Shown: positions 24,644-33,237 of the stretch, piece after piece
Layout: each line of letters starts with the position of its first letter
Position numbering within the stretch: position 1 is the stretch's first letter
NCBI GenBank assembly: GCA_964504565.1
Contig: CAZDEY010000006.1
Span: forward strand, 186,001 to 250,000
Reading direction: 5' to 3'
Length of the DNA: 64,000 nt
DNA from: Cesiribacter sp964504565
Lineage (GTDB): Bacteria; Bacteroidota; Bacteroidia; Cytophagales; Cyclobacteriaceae
Position numbers and translations under genes: made by a program
Notes under the pieces: model-generated
Databases searched by the model: none
Told to the model about the DNA's origin: nothing
What the model saw: the letters and a program-made list of their open reading frames with translations, nothing else

Positions 24644-25372
24644 ATGAAACAGCTTGAGAAAATTTCGGAATGTATAATTCACATATCTTTTAAAATGTCT
24701 GTTTGGCTGATTGAGAAGTTTCATGATATGGAAGTCTATGACGAACAGCTTGAAGAACTGCGTCATCTTGAACAAGGAACTTTAGGGAGAGAAATTGCGA
24801 ACTGCTTAGATAAACATAATTTACGTTTAGTTCCTCATTATGAATCGCATGATTTAAAACATTCACTTCTTGATTTTCAAATGACTCCAACTGATGAGAT
24901 TCGAATGCAGGCTTTTATGATTGGAAATGGAAACCTATCAATTCCAAGCATCGCAATTTTTTTATTTGGATTTATACTCTTGCCAACTAAGTGGATACAA
25001 TTCGCAAAAGACTTTCGAATGGGTTTTAACTCAAAATCAATAAAGCACTGGACAATTGATGCATACGCGGAACAAGATTTGGAAAGTCTGAGGCGTAAGG
25101 TCATCCTAACCAACAAAAAAACTTTAAATATGGATTCACTTACGAAAAAAGTAGTTTACGCTGCATCACTGTTTTCAATGTTTGTTGGTGGAATTGGAAT
25201 GATTTACTGTCTTCCCTTTCTCTTCTCATCTGTTATAGAAGATTTAGTGGGAGCTGGATTTCCTTTTATTGGAGGAGCTATCCTATTCATGGCTGGGTTA
25301 ATCAGTCTTTCTATTCGAACTAAACAAGTAAAGACGAGCTGCAACAGACATAAAAATCAATATGTGAACTGA
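24644..25372 (+). CDS. Coq4-like protein with C-terminal membrane helices
   Basis: 242 residues. Residues 40-160 match the Coq4 family: RHLEQGTLGREIANCLDKH, then the metal motif His69-Asp70-x2-His73-x11-Glu85 in HDLKHSLLDFQM and DEIRMQA, then GFNSKSIKHWTIDAYAEQDLESLRRKV. Coq4 acts in ubiquinone assembly, where it has been linked to ring C1 modification. Bacteroidota usually make menaquinone, so the role here is unclear. The C-terminal 75 residues add two hydrophobic helices (VVYAASLFSMFVGGIGMIYC and GFPFIGGAILFMAGLISLSI), which are not part of Coq4. The gene is A+T rich relative to its neighbours and has no obvious operon partner, consistent with transfer. Confidence 0.72.
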   Translation: MKQLEKISECIIHISFKMSVWLIEKFHDMEVYDEQLEELRHLEQGTLGREIANCLDKHNLRLVPHYESHDLKHSLLDFQMTPTDEIRMQAFMIGNGNLSIPSIAIFLFGFILLPTKWIQFAKDFRMGFNSKSIKHWTIDAYAEQDLESLRRKVILTNKKTLNMDSLTKKVVYAASLFSMFVGGIGMIYCLPFLFSSVIEDLVGAGFPFIGGAILFMAGLISLSIRTKQVKTSCNRHKNQYVN

Positions 25373-25649
25373 GTCCTTTGATATGATCTTGTAAAATAGA
25401 AACTTCAGTGGTTCTAATAAATGGGTACATACTCATTTTCATAGGCCGGTAAATAGGTACACTTTGTAAAAGCACCAGAGAAACCAAAGACCGAGTGGCG
25501 ATCTACTCAATACTAATCCTACCCAAGCGCGAAAGTTAACTTCCTACTTCAAATCAGGTCACAAAACTAAGTTTCGCGCCAGCCTAAATGCTAGCGGCTC
25601 GTACCAATTCCGCAAACTCATGACCGCGCGGCAGCCGCGCAAGACAAAC
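25373..25649. other. Gene-less interval with a short GC-rich palindrome
   Basis: No gene supported. ACCGCGCGGCAGCCGC at 25623-25638 is a near copy (one mismatch) of the 17-bp motif at 33077-33093 and 44351-44367. Confidence 0.6.
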
Positions 25650-26492
25650 CTAAAAATCATTCCGCAGCAACACCAAGTAAATCAGGATAAACGGTACCGA
25701 CAGCAACAGGCCGTCGAACCTATCCAGGAAGCCGCCGTGGCCGGGTATGGTGGTGCCGCTATCTTTTATAGCAATACTGCGCTTAAACAGGCTTTCTACC
25801 AAATCGCCGTAGGTGGCGGTAATAACCGTAATGCCGCCCACAATCAGCCACTCCCATATGGTCAGGTCGCGGTAAAAGTAACTGATAGCCAGTACCATTA
25901 GCCCGGCAGTAATGGCCCCACCTATGCTGCCCTCCCAACTTTTCTTGGGCGATACCCGCTCAAAAAGCTTGGTCTTGCCAAAATTGGTGCCGGCAAAATA
26001 GGCTCCGGTATCACTGGCCCAGATTATCAGCATAAGGCCCAACACAATTTGGTAGCTGTAAATACCATCCAGTAATACGCATACGTGCAGAAGCGAAAAG
26101 GGAACGGCTACGTATATTATTCCCAAAAATGTAAAAGCAATATTGGTAAAAGGTTTCTTTTCTTCCCGCTTATATAATTTTATAAAGAAACTGAGCGAAG
26201 CCAGCGGAAACATAATAAAAATGTACTGATACGTTATCAGGTCGGCCATAAATAGGAAGGTTACCGTGTACAGTACCATGCCGGTAAACGTACCCCAGAA
26301 CTTCAGCGGAAAAATACCATCCAGGCCTACCAGTTTGTAGAACTCCAGCAATGTAAACATGCAGAGTACAAAAAATGCTACAAAGTAGGTCCACTCGCTA
26401 TACCACGATGCCCAAACAATAGCGGCCGCTCCTATAGTGCCGGCAATTACCCGTTGCGTTAAATTACTGTATCTATTCAAACGTGATATCAT
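25650..26492 (-). CDS. cdsA: Phosphatidate cytidylyltransferase
   Basis: Makes CDP-diacylglycerol from phosphatidate and CTP, the branch point of phospholipid synthesis. 280 residues from ATG 26492 (a TTG two codons upstream also opens the frame). About eight transmembrane helices, then the family signature SPKKSWEGSIGGA...GDLVESLFKRSIAIKDSGTTIPGHGGFLDRFDGLL split by helices. It overlaps the DUF2007 gene by 20 bp, so it is translationally coupled in a CPBP - DUF2007 - cdsA operon. Confidence 0.95.
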   Translation of the reverse strand: MISRLNRYSNLTQRVIAGTIGAAAIVWASWYSEWTYFVAFFVLCMFTLLEFYKLVGLDGIFPLKFWGTFTGMVLYTVTFLFMADLITYQYIFIMFPLASLSFFIKLYKREEKKPFTNIAFTFLGIIYVAVPFSLLHVCVLLDGIYSYQIVLGLMLIIWASDTGAYFAGTNFGKTKLFERVSPKKSWEGSIGGAITAGLMVLAISYFYRDLTIWEWLIVGGITVITATYGDLVESLFKRSIAIKDSGTTIPGHGGFLDRFDGLLLSVPFILIYLVLLRNDF

Positions 26493-26685
26493 TCTCAATA
26501 ATTTTTAAGGCGGTCAATACCTTATCAGCCGGCACTCTTACTTCGTGGGGTCCGTCCAGTACCCTATAACTGCTGTCGGTTTTGTTTACTACTACGGCCG
26601 GCACCTCATGGTTTAAAAGAACATCCCGCACTATTTGGGCCTGATGCTCTAACTTACTCTTAAACACGCTGCTCCACGTACTCAT
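26473..26685 (-). CDS. DUF2007 small protein
   Basis: 70 residues, TWSSVFKSKLEHQAQIVRDVLLNHEVPAVVVNKTDSS with the ADKVLTALKIIEND ending typical of DUF2007 (a small GlnB-like alpha/beta fold, often annotated as putative signal-transducing protein). It is overlapped at both ends by CPBP (26 bp) and cdsA (20 bp), which points to tight coupling. Function unknown. Confidence 0.85.
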   Translation of the reverse strand: MSTWSSVFKSKLEHQAQIVRDVLLNHEVPAVVVNKTDSSYRVLDGPHEVRVPADKVLTALKIIENDITFE

Positions 26686-27643
26686 GCTTAACCCGTTTAT
26701 TAAAATATTGGTAAAATGCTACGCTTGCAGCTACTCCAACTACTAAACATACTAAAATTGACGTTAGAGGCAAAGCTTCGGTACTTTCCATATTGTAATC
26801 TAAAACACCGCTAGAAGCCAGATAGGCTAGTAACAGGGTTAATCCATTATTAATAAAATGGCCTAGTATAGGCATAACCAAACTACCCGACCAGTAAAAC
26901 AGGTAGCCAAACAGAATCCCTAATGCCATTCGCGGTAGCAAACCAAAAAACTGAAAATGAAACAATGAAAAGAAAAGGGCCGATAGCCAGATGCCAACGT
27001 GAGCATTGCGAAAAATTTTCCCTAGCACCGGTTGCAGCAGCCCTCTAAATAATAATTCCTCACCTACGGCTGCCAGCACGGCCATCACTAGTAAAGCCAG
27101 TAAAAAATCCCCTATACTCTCAAACTCTATTAGTTTACGGGTTATGCGGGCGGCCTGTTCCTCAAGACCCCGCGCCCACTGTTCAAAGCCCTGCATACCG
27201 GCAGGCAACTCCAGGGTAGCGTTCCACTCAATTAATGGGCTGTTTACCGCCATAAAGCATACGGTAATAACTGCCGCCAGCCCTAACGGAATTATTGTAG
27301 CCTGGGGTCGGTTAAGCAGGTTACTAAGCGAACCCCCGGGTTGATTAGGGTTGCCCCAGTGGTATAAGTACAGTACGGGGCCAACCACAAAGCCAAAAAA
27401 AGATGAAAACCCCTGTAGCAGATACACGATAGCTTTGCTGTTGGGGTGGCTAAAATTATGAAGTATTAAGGGTACTTCTGGCAGAGATACGGAGTATAGG
27501 GCCGCTGCCAGCACCATACCAACAAACTGACCAATAAACATGGCCGCTAAAAAGTAGGCAACTATTAATAGTAGATGTTGCCAGGCAGGCCGCTCGCGAT
27601 GTACTTGTAAGGAATTAGTGGTTTCCACTGGCTTAGTAAGCAT
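26660..27643 (-). CDS. CPBP family intramembrane metalloprotease
   Basis: 327 residues, polytopic. Motif 1 AAVGEELLFRGLLQPVLG (Glu-Glu-x3-Arg), motif 2 SALFFSLFHFQFFGLLPR (His) and motif 3 ILGHFINNGLTLLLAY (His/Asn) are all present, so it is probably an active glutamyl-type (Rce1/Abi) intramembrane protease. First gene of the operon with DUF2007 and cdsA; divergent from dusB with 39 bp between starts. Confidence 0.92.
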   Translation of the reverse strand: MLTKPVETTNSLQVHRERPAWQHLLLIVAYFLAAMFIGQFVGMVLAAALYSVSLPEVPLILHNFSHPNSKAIVYLLQGFSSFFGFVVGPVLYLYHWGNPNQPGGSLSNLLNRPQATIIPLGLAAVITVCFMAVNSPLIEWNATLELPAGMQGFEQWARGLEEQAARITRKLIEFESIGDFLLALLVMAVLAAVGEELLFRGLLQPVLGKIFRNAHVGIWLSALFFSLFHFQFFGLLPRMALGILFGYLFYWSGSLVMPILGHFINNGLTLLLAYLASSGVLDYNMESTEALPLTSILVCLVVGVAASVAFYQYFNKRVKHEYVEQRV

Positions 27644-27682
27644 AATAAACCTTAAATTTACGCTAAAATAACAGATTGCAAA

Positions 27683-28684
27683 TTGGTTAAGATAGGAAAG
27701 CTGGAGTTAGGGAAGTTTCCGCTGTTGTTAGCACCCATGGAAGATGTGAGCGATCCGCCCTTCCGCGCGGTGTGCAAAGCCAACGGCGCGGACTTAATGT
27801 ATACTGAATTTATTGCAGCTGAGGGGCTTATCCGCCACGCCGACAAATCGGTACAGAAACTGGATATATACGATTACGAGCGCCCCATAGGCATTCAGAT
27901 TTTTGGTGAAAATATTGAAAGTATGCGCCAGGCCGCAGCTATTGCCGAAGCGGCCGATCCTGAAATTGTAGATATTAATTACGGCTGTCCGGTTAAGAAA
28001 GTAGCCTGCAAAGGTGCCGGCGCCGGCATATTGCTGGATATACCCAAAATGGTGGAAATGACCGCTGAAATTGTGAAGCGTGTAAATAAGCCGGTTACCG
28101 TAAAAACCCGTCTGGGTTGGGATACCAGCACCATTAAAATTATGGAAGTAGCCGAGCGTCTGCAGGATGTAGGCATACAGGCGCTGAGCATTCACGGTCG
28201 CACGCGCCAGCAAATGTACAAAGGCACCGCCGATTGGACCTGGATTGGCGAGGTTAAGAACAACCCCCGCATTACTATACCAATCTTCGGCAATGGCGAT
28301 ATAGACTCGCCCGAAAAAGCAATCGACTACTGGAAAAAGTACGGTGTGGACGGCGTAATGATTGGCCGCGCCGCCATTGGCTACCCTTGGATCTTCCGCG
28401 AAATAAAACACTACGAAGCTACCGGCGAACTGCTGCCCCCACCTACCATGGAGGAGCGTATAACCACGGCTAAAGATCACTTAAAGTTTTCGGTAGAATG
28501 GAAAGGCGAGAAAGTTGGCATTTACGAAATGCGCCGCCATTATACTAATTATTTCCGGGGCTTGCCTAACTTTAAGCCGTACCGCACCCGGTTGGTAGAA
28601 AGTGAAAGCTACGACGAACTCCTGACCATTCTGGATGAAATTGCGTACACCTTCGCTAATGCCTACCAAAACGTCCCTGCCTAG
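27683..28684 (+). CDS. dusB: tRNA-dihydrouridine synthase (DusB type)
   Basis: FMN enzyme that reduces uridine in the tRNA D-loop. 333 residues, TIM barrel: LLLAPMEDVSDPPFRAVCK, NYGCPVKKVACKGAGA with the catalytic Cys, KTRLGW, IHGRTRQQMYKGTADW, GNGDI and DGVMIGRAAIG. The start is TTG at 27683 (conserved Val-Lys-Ile-Gly follows). The frame closes with a stop at 27653-27655 and has no ATG between. Confidence 0.95.
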   Translation: MVKIGKLELGKFPLLLAPMEDVSDPPFRAVCKANGADLMYTEFIAAEGLIRHADKSVQKLDIYDYERPIGIQIFGENIESMRQAAAIAEAADPEIVDINYGCPVKKVACKGAGAGILLDIPKMVEMTAEIVKRVNKPVTVKTRLGWDTSTIKIMEVAERLQDVGIQALSIHGRTRQQMYKGTADWTWIGEVKNNPRITIPIFGNGDIDSPEKAIDYWKKYGVDGVMIGRAAIGYPWIFREIKHYEATGELLPPPTMEERITTAKDHLKFSVEWKGEKVGIYEMRRHYTNYFRGLPNFKPYRTRLVESESYDELLTILDEIAYTFANAYQNVPA

Positions 28685-29663
28685 TAATATTTCAGAAAAT
28701 AAAACTGAAAGCCCAGCCGTAGCCGCCGCGCCGGAAGCCCCTGCCGGCAGTAGTACCGGCGATGCAGCTATACCGCTGGCCGCCTGGGGTATGCTGTTGG
28801 CAGTTAGCTTTATATGGGGCAATTCCTTTATTCTTATTAAGAAAGGCTTACTGGCCTACGCCCCCGGCGAAGTTGGAGCCCTGCGCATAATTTTTGCCGC
28901 ATTGGCGCTTTCGCCCATTGCTATCCGGCACGTTGGTAAGTTAAACGGGCGGCAGCGCGGGCTGCTGCTGGTTATTGGGTTAGTAGGCTCGTTTATACCG
29001 GCTTTTTTGTTTGCGCTGGCCCAAACCCGGCTGGCCTCGGGCGTAACCGGAATACTTAACGCTCTTACGCCGCTATTTACGGTGCTGGTAGGGGCGCTGT
29101 TTTTTAGTCAGAAGTTTACCCGCCGCAACGGTATTGGGCTGGCCATAAGCTTTATCGGCACCATTGTACTGAGCCTGGCCCGGGCCGGCGGGCAACTCAG
29201 CGGCTTCAATGCCTACGCCCTGCTGGTGGTGGGCGCTACCTTCTGCTACGGCCTCAACCTAAACTTGATTAAAAATTACCTGGGCGGACTGCGTCCGGTA
29301 GTAATTACCGGCGTTAGCTTGCTGCTGGTGCTGCCGGCGGCGGCGGTATTCCTTTTCGGCTTTACCGATTTTATTGAGCACTACCAGACCCAACCTACGG
29401 CGGGCTGGTCGTTGGCAGCGGTGGCTGCTTTGGGCGTGCTGGGTACGGCGGTAGCACTCATCATCTTTAATAAATTGGTGCAGCAAACCACAGCCATGTT
29501 TGCTTCGTTTGCCACCTACATTATACCCATAGTGGCGGTAGTGGTTGGTATGCTGGATGGTGAGGAACTGCTGCCCCTGCACTACGCCGGCATGGCCGGT
29601 ATAATTTTAGGCGTATACATTGCCAACCGAAAGCGAAAACCAAGTTTGCCGGCGGGCCGTTAA
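28659..29663 (+). CDS. EamA/DMT family transporter
   Basis: 334 residues from ATG 28659, overlapping the end of dusB by 26 bp, so likely coupled. A hydrophilic N-terminal tail of about 40 residues is followed by ten transmembrane helices in two EamA repeats (MLLAVSFIWGNSFILIKKGL and ALLVVGATFCYGLNLNLIKN). Exports or takes up small metabolites; the substrate cannot be assigned. An in-frame ATG at 28635 is possible but lies deeper in dusB. Confidence 0.9.
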   Translation: MPTKTSLPSNISENKTESPAVAAAPEAPAGSSTGDAAIPLAAWGMLLAVSFIWGNSFILIKKGLLAYAPGEVGALRIIFAALALSPIAIRHVGKLNGRQRGLLLVIGLVGSFIPAFLFALAQTRLASGVTGILNALTPLFTVLVGALFFSQKFTRRNGIGLAISFIGTIVLSLARAGGQLSGFNAYALLVVGATFCYGLNLNLIKNYLGGLRPVVITGVSLLLVLPAAAVFLFGFTDFIEHYQTQPTAGWSLAAVAALGVLGTAVALIIFNKLVQQTTAMFASFATYIIPIVAVVVGMLDGEELLPLHYAGMAGIILGVYIANRKRKPSLPAGR

Positions 29664-29686
29664 TACTAGGCATTTATTAGCCCGGT

Positions 29687-30316
29687 ATGTCAGAAAAACA
29701 AGAACCCGTACGCGTAGCCGTATTCGATTTAAACCAAACCGTATACTACCCCAGCAGCAAGGGGGAATTCTTCAAGTACATATGCTATAAGAAGAACTAT
29801 AAAATCTTGAACATCTTTCAGCTTAGCCTCTGGAAAGCCCTAAGCAAGGTACGCCTGATTGACCAGACTAATTTTAAGGAAAACTTTTTCAATTATCTGG
29901 ATAACATTCCGCCCGATAAGGTAAACGAGTACGCCGCCGAATTTTGGAGTATTGAGTACCCCAAACACTTCAACCCCAAACTACTCAAGCGGCAGGAGCA
30001 ACTACGAAAGGAGGGCGTACAGATAGTATATATTAGCGGCGCGCTGGATGTGTACGTTAAACCGCTGTTCGAAAACCATATTGAGGTAGACTGGTGGGCC
30101 AGCACCAAAACCGAGTATAAGAACGGCACCTACAAACTTAAGGGCAAAGCCTGCAAAGACGAAGAAAAAACCCGCCTGCTTGAAGAACACTACGGCAACC
30201 GCCCCTTCCGCCTGGTAGAAACCTACAGCGACCAGGAAGAAGACCTCTTCAAACTAGCCGACAAAGCCTTTCTGGTAAAAGACGGCAAAATTGTACCGTG
30301 GGAAGGTGAGAAGTAG
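29687..30316 (+). CDS. HAD-superfamily subfamily IB hydrolase-like protein with a DxN motif
   Basis: 209 residues with HAD motif I as Asp14-Leu-Asn16-Gln-Thr (AVFDLNQTVYYPS), motif II IVYISGAL, the KGKAC lysine region and motif IV as YSDQEEDL. Subfamily IB enzymes (SerB-like) normally have DxDxT; here the second Asp, the general acid/base, is Asn. Catalysis by the standard phosphatase mechanism would be weakened, so it may have another activity. 23 bp after the transporter and possibly in its operon. Confidence 0.8.
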   Translation: MSEKQEPVRVAVFDLNQTVYYPSSKGEFFKYICYKKNYKILNIFQLSLWKALSKVRLIDQTNFKENFFNYLDNIPPDKVNEYAAEFWSIEYPKHFNPKLLKRQEQLRKEGVQIVYISGALDVYVKPLFENHIEVDWWASTKTEYKNGTYKLKGKACKDEEKTRLLEEHYGNRPFRLVETYSDQEEDLFKLADKAFLVKDGKIVPWEGEK

Positions 30317-30332
30317 CGAATTGGCAAGTTAT

Positions 30333-30427
30333 TTTAGAGACAATAGACAATAGACAATAGACTATAAACAATAGATTATCCCAGCTTTAACATCCAGCCT
30401 CAATTCGTAATTCGTAATTCGTAATTA
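30333..30427. repeat. Low-complexity word repeats before the PaiB-like gene
   Basis: GACAATAGACAATAGACAAT at about 30342-30361 and AATTCGTAATTCGTAATTCG at about 30402-30421 are direct stutters of the same style as those at 3100, 24470 and 45530. Confidence 0.85.
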
Positions 30428-30430
30428 CCC

Positions 30431-31087
30431 ATGTATCCTCCCCCAATTCATCAGGAAGCTAATTTTGCTAATGCGGTGCTTACCATTAAAACCTTTCCGC
30501 TGGCTACCTGCATTACGGTGCACCAGGGCGAAGCCTTGGTTACGCATCTTCCACTTATATACCATACTGATGAAAGTTGTTTTGGTTACCTCATTGGCCA
30601 CCTGGATCGGCACAATCCGCAGGCGCAGTATTTAAACGAGGGGCGGGAAAACATGCAGGCAATATTTCACGGGCCGGATACCTATATATCGCCTACGCGA
30701 TACAGCACACCCCAACTGCCTACCTGGAATTACATAAAGGTTCACGTAAGTGGGCCGGTTACTATTTTGGGGGAAGACGAAACCAAGCAGTCGCTGATTA
30801 CCATGACCGATCTGATGGAAACCAACCAACTAAACGGAAAGGCACCCGGCGATAGCGAGGAAAGGTTTATTTTACGGGAAGATGATAATAGGATGGCTAA
30901 GCTGCTGCCGCATATTTTAGGTTTTAAACTAAAAATTGAGCGTTGGGAGGGTAAATACAAGCTATCGCAGGATAAGAACGCCACCGACCGCGCCGGTGCC
31001 CGTGAAGCCTTGGCTCACAGTGCCCAAACCCGACTAGAGGGTTACTTGGATAACATTTACGCGCAGCACCAGAACCAGCAGAAGTGA
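30431..31087 (+). CDS. FMN-binding negative transcriptional regulator, PaiB family
   Basis: 218 residues. YPPPIHQ at the start, ALVTHLPLIYH, GHLDRHNPQ, AIFHGPDTYISPTRYS and TWNYIKVHVSG are the canonical PaiB signatures (split-barrel flavin fold). Bacillus PaiB represses protease and sporulation genes; in Bacteroidota the family is common but its targets are unknown. Monocistronic, preceded by low-complexity repeats. Confidence 0.9.
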   Translation: MYPPPIHQEANFANAVLTIKTFPLATCITVHQGEALVTHLPLIYHTDESCFGYLIGHLDRHNPQAQYLNEGRENMQAIFHGPDTYISPTRYSTPQLPTWNYIKVHVSGPVTILGEDETKQSLITMTDLMETNQLNGKAPGDSEERFILREDDNRMAKLLPHILGFKLKIERWEGKYKLSQDKNATDRAGAREALAHSAQTRLEGYLDNIYAQHQNQQK

Positions 31088-31234
31088 TAGTAGTTCGTGC
31101 CTCATCTATTCTTTGAAAGCAATTCAAAGGCCGACAAAATAAATTTGACCTTGCCGGTACCAATCCGGCGGTAGCTACTGTATATTGGTAGAGTAAACAG
31201 CAACCGTAGGGTTTTTCCTGTTTGCATCACTAGG

Positions 31235-31606
31235 GTGAAGGCCTGTCGCAACTTTTTACTAAAGCACATAGTAGTACTACCGCTGGTGGTGCTCGGCATT
31301 GGCCTTTTCTCAGTCCCGCTTCTCTCTAATTCTTCTACCGCCCACAGTCCCAGTACTGCTACGCAGGAAAAACTGGATATTGAGTTGGCTCCGGTTGGGG
31401 TTGCTTGGCAGGCCGCTTCGGTTTACCAATTTGGGGGGCCACTCACCAAAACCTCAGAAAACGAACGCTCGGTTTACCCACCTGCCAGGCCCCTACAGTT
31501 TAAGCACCTGCTGGCTACCCAACAGCCGGTTGGCTCTTTTAGGCAGTTCCGGACCTTTGGTTTACCCAGCTACGCCATTGGCTACCCTTTTCACGCATTC
31601 TGGTAA
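31235..31606 (+). CDS. Possible small exported protein
   Basis: 123 codons from GTG 31235. One hydrophobic segment (HIVVLPLVVLGIGLFSVPLL) could be a signal or anchor; the remainder is Pro/Ser/Thr-rich and ends SYAIGYPFHAFW. Codon choice resembles neighbouring genes. There is a TAAATTTG -7-like element at 31140-31147. No homology recognised and an overlapping frame (31299-31619) is also open, so this is tentative. Confidence 0.4.
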   Translation: MKACRNFLLKHIVVLPLVVLGIGLFSVPLLSNSSTAHSPSTATQEKLDIELAPVGVAWQAASVYQFGGPLTKTSENERSVYPPARPLQFKHLLATQQPVGSFRQFRTFGLPSYAIGYPFHAFW

Positions 31607-31664
31607 AGCTCAGCAGTAGATTCCTCGCGGTTCTATTTCTGTTTCAGTTAAAATTTAATTTACC

Positions 31665-32165
31665 ATGGATGCACTAACCCTGGGCATTGGCTTGCTGGCT
31701 ATAGCGGCCTGTATTCTGCCCTTTATACTAATTTCCCGAGCTAATAAAAAACACGATCAACAGCTCAGGGATACCCTGCTTAAGTTGGCCAATCAGCACG
31801 GCCTTACCGTAACCGAATACGACATCTGGCACCACAACATTATTGGCCTGGATGCTAACCGCCGAACGCTGCTAATTCACCGTGCTACCGAAACCACCGT
31901 TCAGGATCAGGTTATCAGGTTAGATAATGTAAAGCAATGCCGAAAGGTGGAAGAACACCATAGTCGCCAGGAAGACGGACAATTAGTTAAAATACCAACC
32001 CATTTAGGCTTGGAGCTTAGCCTGAAGCAGTCGCCGCCAGCCGTTATATACATTTCCTTTTACGAAGAAGCAGAGGGCCATTTCCTGAATGGCGAAGGCC
32101 CCCTGCTGCAAAAGTGGCATCAGCGAATTACTCAGTTGCTGCCTAGTTATAAGTTGGCCGCCTAA
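31665..32165 (+). CDS. Membrane-anchored protein of unknown function
   Basis: 166 residues. One N-terminal transmembrane helix (LGIGLLAIAACILPFILISR), then a cytosolic domain with LLKLANQHGLTVTEYDIWHHNIIGLDANRRTLL and a beta-rich end (AVIYISFYEE). Resembles Bacteroidota proteins annotated hypothetical. Followed by a bidirectional hairpin terminator shared with the crotonase gene. Confidence 0.65.
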   Translation: MDALTLGIGLLAIAACILPFILISRANKKHDQQLRDTLLKLANQHGLTVTEYDIWHHNIIGLDANRRTLLIHRATETTVQDQVIRLDNVKQCRKVEEHHSRQEDGQLVKIPTHLGLELSLKQSPPAVIYISFYEEAEGHFLNGEGPLLQKWHQRITQLLPSYKLAA

Positions 32166-32196
32166 GGTTACAGCTTGGTTTTAAGTTGGAAGTAAG

Positions 32197-32222
32197 AAGA
32201 GCAAGGTTAGAACCTTGCTCTT
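32197..32222. terminator. Bidirectional terminator
   Basis: AAGAGCAAGGTT and AACCTTGCTCTT form a 12-bp inverted repeat with a 2-nt centre, between two convergent genes (stops at 32165 and 32227), with T-rich flanks on the plus side. Confidence 0.75.
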
Positions 32223-32226
32223 TGCT

Positions 32227-33009
32227 TTACTTCTTGCCCTTAAATTTAGCCAAAGCCTCACGGGTAAAATCTGACAGCACCAGCCGACCGCTGATGGCGG
32301 CGCGTTCGGTTAGTAATTTATCCCAGTTTTCGGTGCCTTGCCAGAATACTTCTTTTATAGCTTTTAATGCCTCGGGGTTATAACTGGCCAGCTTATCAGC
32401 TATACGGACTACGGCTTCGTCCAGTGCAGTAGTATCTTCTACTACTTCGGTATACAAGCCTTTTTGGGCAGCCCATTCGGCACTGCGGAACTCGCTGGCA
32501 TCCAGTGCCAGTTCATTAAAGGCAGCGGTACCCAACTTACGCTCGCAGGCCGGGCCTACCACAAACGGACCAATTCCAATAGCCAACTCGCTGAGCTTAA
32601 CTGCCGCGTGTTTAGTTGCAATGCAGTAGTCGGTAGAAGCGGCCACGCCAACGCCCCCGCCAATAGCCTTACCCTGCACGCGACCAATGATAATCTTTCC
32701 GCAGGTGCGCGCGGCGTTAATTACCTTAGCAAAGCCGGAGAAAAACTCCAGACCCTGCTCCTTGTTTTCAATAGCCAGTAGTTCATCAAAGCTGGCTCCG
32801 GCACAAAACGTACGGTCGCCGCCGCTTTTAAGCACTAGTACTCTAGCCTCGGCCTTTTGCCCTAAATCTCTAATAGCTTGGGCAAGCTCGGTAAGCAATT
32901 TACCCGGCAGCGAGTTATGCGCTGGATGAAAAAAAGTAACGGTAGTCACGCCATTATCAGCAATAGCTACATCAACCGTTCCTTGTTCGGTTATGGATTG
33001 GGTTGTCAT
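32227..33009 (-). CDS. Enoyl-CoA hydratase/isomerase (crotonase) family protein of the paa cluster
   Basis: 260 residues from ATG 33009. Crotonase fold with the oxyanion segments DRTFCAGASFDEL and GKAIGGGVGVAASTDYCIA, and the late glutamate in KLSELAIGIGP. The position of the early catalytic glutamate (Glu144 of rat enoyl-CoA hydratase, usually GGGCELA) is Gly here, leaving one acidic residue, as in many isomerases. It is the last paa-cluster gene in this direction, separated from paaZ by the DUF559 element, and might supply a PaaF-type step, but the missing glutamate makes a plain hydratase less certain. Confidence 0.82.
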   Translation of the reverse strand: MTTQSITEQGTVDVAIADNGVTTVTFFHPAHNSLPGKLLTELAQAIRDLGQKAEARVLVLKSGGDRTFCAGASFDELLAIENKEQGLEFFSGFAKVINAARTCGKIIIGRVQGKAIGGGVGVAASTDYCIATKHAAVKLSELAIGIGPFVVGPACERKLGTAAFNELALDASEFRSAEWAAQKGLYTEVVEDTTALDEAVVRIADKLASYNPEALKAIKEVFWQGTENWDKLLTERAAISGRLVLSDFTREALAKFKGKK

Positions 33010-33070
33010 ATAGTTTATTAATTTGTAGGAAATTTGAGAATTATAAGGTCTCTTCTTACTAGTTAGTGAG

Positions 33071-33139
33071 CCACACACCGCGCGGCGGCCGCCCCCGGCT
33101 ACGCCGACCCCTCAATTGCCGTGCGCCTCCAAAGGGGAA
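33071..33139. repeat. Solo right-end repeat of the DUF559-type element, with a GC-rich insert
   Basis: Starts CCACACACC, ends AGGGGAA, with GGCTACGCCGACCCCTC between: the same order as the right ends at 33775-33813, 37025-37064 and 41267-41306. The 17-bp motif ACCGCGCGGCGGCCGCC (33077-33093) is inserted, and the palindrome's centre is expanded. Confidence 0.6.
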
Positions 33140-33237
33140 AGCTTAGCATCGCCTTCACACAATAAGTTAAAATTCATCAATCTTTCAATAACAGTTATTG
33201 GCCTCTGGCCACCCCTACGCCAGCGAGGTTCTGGCAC

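Noticed and set aside
25620..25901. 93-codon plus-strand frame over cdsA
   Set aside because: Antisense to a clear cdsA C-terminal signature; low-complexity Gln-rich translation.
31299..31619. Alternative frame overlapping the 31235 gene
   Set aside because: It lacks a plausible start context, and its product is Ser/Leu/Pro-rich without structure; the 31235 frame has a signal-like helix. Both remain uncertain.
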